From assembly GCA_947176045.1 (NCBI GenBank), contig CAMWPF010000015.1:1-14560 (forward strand): a stretch of DNA of 14,560 nucleotides, given 5' to 3'. This DNA comes from an uncultured Treponema sp. (GTDB taxonomy: Bacteria > Spirochaetota > Spirochaetia > Treponematales > Treponemataceae). Shown in pieces: positions 13,721 to 14,560 of the stretch (position 1 is the stretch's first letter; each line of letters starts with the position of its first letter). The position numbers were made by a program, and so were the translations under genes. The notes beneath the pieces were generated by a model. It saw only the letters and a program-made list of their open reading frames with translations, was not told where the DNA came from and searched no databases.

Positions 13721-13937
13721 GGCACTATTCAGAATATGGCTGCTATACCTTGCTTATTACTGGATACTCTATTACAGCTACCTATCTCCCCAACAGCTCC
13801 AGAATACAGATGAAATCATAGAGAGCCTGCGGCCGCATATTGCGAACATCTCCCACAGAACTATTATCGGAAACGCCCAGAGGCAGTTCAGGCACTTAGT
13901 TCTATCCTGTGGGGATGCACCTCAAAGGACTGTTTAG
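13719..13937 (+). CDS. Unassigned small ORF, possible remnant
   Basis: This 72-codon open frame has a hydrophobic, tyrosine-rich start (FRIWLLYLAYYWILYYSYL) and a polar remainder containing SPQQLQNTDEIIESL and HRTIIGNAQRQFRHL. It has no convincing ribosome binding site and resembles nothing I recognise. Its start overlaps the end of the antisense VOC fragment, so it may be chance or the tail of a gene broken by insertion. The polar part is more protein-like than random. It is listed because the stretch 13456-14031 otherwise has no intact gene. Confidence 0.2.
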   Translation: MALFRIWLLYLAYYWILYYSYLSPQQLQNTDEIIESLRPHIANISHRTIIGNAQRQFRHLVLSCGDAPQRTV

Positions 13938-13975
13938 AAATGTTGGACAAATTTTTTCCGAAGGATACCCAATAG

Positions 13976-14004
13976 ACAATTTATAAGCAGGCGCTCATAA
14001 TTGT
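13976..14004. repeat. Imperfect inverted repeat, candidate recombination core site
   Basis: ACAATTTATAAGC (13976-13988) is mirrored by GCTCATAATTGT (13993-14004) around AGGC, with one unpaired T and one A/G mismatch. Two arms of about 11 bp around a short GC-rich centre are the layout of tyrosine-recombinase core sites. It lies 27 bp upstream of the recombinase start. An operator for the recombinase gene is an alternative explanation. No second copy was found within the window. Confidence 0.4.
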
Positions 14005-14031
14005 TTAAAAAACTAAGGAGAATGCCTGTTT

Positions 14032-14560
14032 ATGAATGCTTTGAATAACTATATTGCGGAATATATCGAATGCTGTGGGTATCGGAAACACTTGGATTCC
14101 AAAACCTTAAAAGCTTATAAGATTGATCTGAGGCAATTTGAAGATTTTTGCACTGACCTGTCTGACTGTTTTGCCAAAAGTGTAGTGGATGATTTTATTA
14201 CCAACTTGCATAAGCAATATAAGCCTAAAACTGTAAGGCGTAAAATTGCAAGCTTAAAAGCCTTTTTTCATCATATGGAATATAGAGAGTTGTTGAATGA
14301 AAATCCTTTTGCAAAGTTGGATATCCGCTTTCGAGAAGCCAAATTCCTTCCTAAAACAATTCCTTTTCATTCTATTCAAACATTTCTATCTACACTTTAT
14401 GCACAAAAAGAACTCGCTGAATCAGAATACCAGCTTCGCTGCTGTATCAGAAATATAGCCGTTATTGAATTACTATTTGCTACCGGAATGCGAATATCTG
14501 AATTATGCTCATTGAAACCATCAGATATAGACTTTGAGAGCAATAACATTCTAATTTATG
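14032..14560 (+). CDS. XerD-like tyrosine recombinase, N-terminal part
   Basis: The gene runs off the window after 176 codons with no stop. AAGGAG at 14015-14020 is 11 bp before the ATG, somewhat far, but no other in-frame start is better. Residues 1-95 form a SAM-like core-binding domain: an initial helix, then KTLKAYKIDLRQFEDFC, FITNLHKQY, KTVRRKIASLKAFFHHMEY and NENPFAKL. The catalytic domain starts near 108, and its first catalytic Arg is R154 in the hallmark ATGMRISELCSLK. The remaining His-X-X-Arg, His/Trp and Tyr residues are outside the window. Base composition is much more AT-rich than the rest, a sign of recent transfer. It is not obviously an integron integrase, though the diagnostic region is not visible. 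It probably belongs to a transposon-like or integrative element extending to the right. Confidence 0.88.
   Translation, partial: MNALNNYIAEYIECCGYRKHLDSKTLKAYKIDLRQFEDFCTDLSDCFAKSVVDDFITNLHKQYKPKTVRRKIASLKAFFHHMEYRELLNENPFAKLDIRFREAKFLPKTIPFHSIQTFLSTLYAQKELAESEYQLRCCIRNIAVIELLFATGMRISELCSLKPSDIDFESNNILIY

Noticed and set aside
1..14560. CRISPR array, tRNA or rRNA genes, complete insertion sequence
   Set aside because: No regularly spaced repeats, no cloverleaf or rRNA-like sequence, and no transposase with terminal repeats were seen on either strand.

Overview
The window most likely comes from a host-associated spirochaete of the Treponema type. The evidence is a FabV/Ter enoyl reductase very close to the Treponema denticola Ter family, and a tripartite efflux pump whose adaptor lacks the alpha-helical hairpin, as in Borrelia BesA. 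The first 7.7 kb is GC-rich with uniform codon use and looks like core chromosome. This was read by eye from the sequence with no database search.

Layout. (1) 1-1650: the 3' end of fabF (KAS II), then fabV with its own leader, closed by a strong intrinsic terminator. The two enzymes act in consecutive elongation and reduction steps of acyl-chain synthesis. (2) 1651-1902: AT-rich intergenic region with inverted repeats, presumably the promoter and regulatory region of the efflux operon. (3) 1903-7693: a tightly packed four-gene operon encoding a TolC-like outer-membrane channel, a hairpin-less periplasmic adaptor, an RND inner-membrane pump and a small PII-like protein. Gene order and content match the PG0538-PG0541 type of operon known from Porphyromonas, and the pump parts correspond to BesC, BesA and BesB of Borrelia. 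(4) 7694-7985: a non-coding stretch rich in nested inverted repeats.

(5) 7986-13455: a run of small, functionally unrelated genes, all on the + strand with short gaps: a DUF6544 membrane-anchored protein, a DUF1801 protein, a cupin, three GNAT acetyltransferases, a DinB-like protein, a SnoaL-like protein and a P-loop kinase-like NTPase. Two broken genes lie among them: a 5'-truncated ORF at 10254-10496 and an internally deleted, frameshifted DUF3788 gene at 12619-12871. This is an accessory accretion zone; base composition drifts toward AT from about 11.6 kb.

(6) 13456-14560: a clearly foreign, AT-richer end. It has an antisense fragment of a VOC-family gene, an unassigned ORF, an imperfect inverted repeat resembling a recombinase core site, and the start of a XerD-like tyrosine recombinase that runs off the window. 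The most notable system is the hairpin-less efflux pump with its co-encoded PII-like protein. The most notable genomic structure is the cassette-like run ending at the recombinase. No rRNA, tRNA, CRISPR array or complete insertion sequence was seen.
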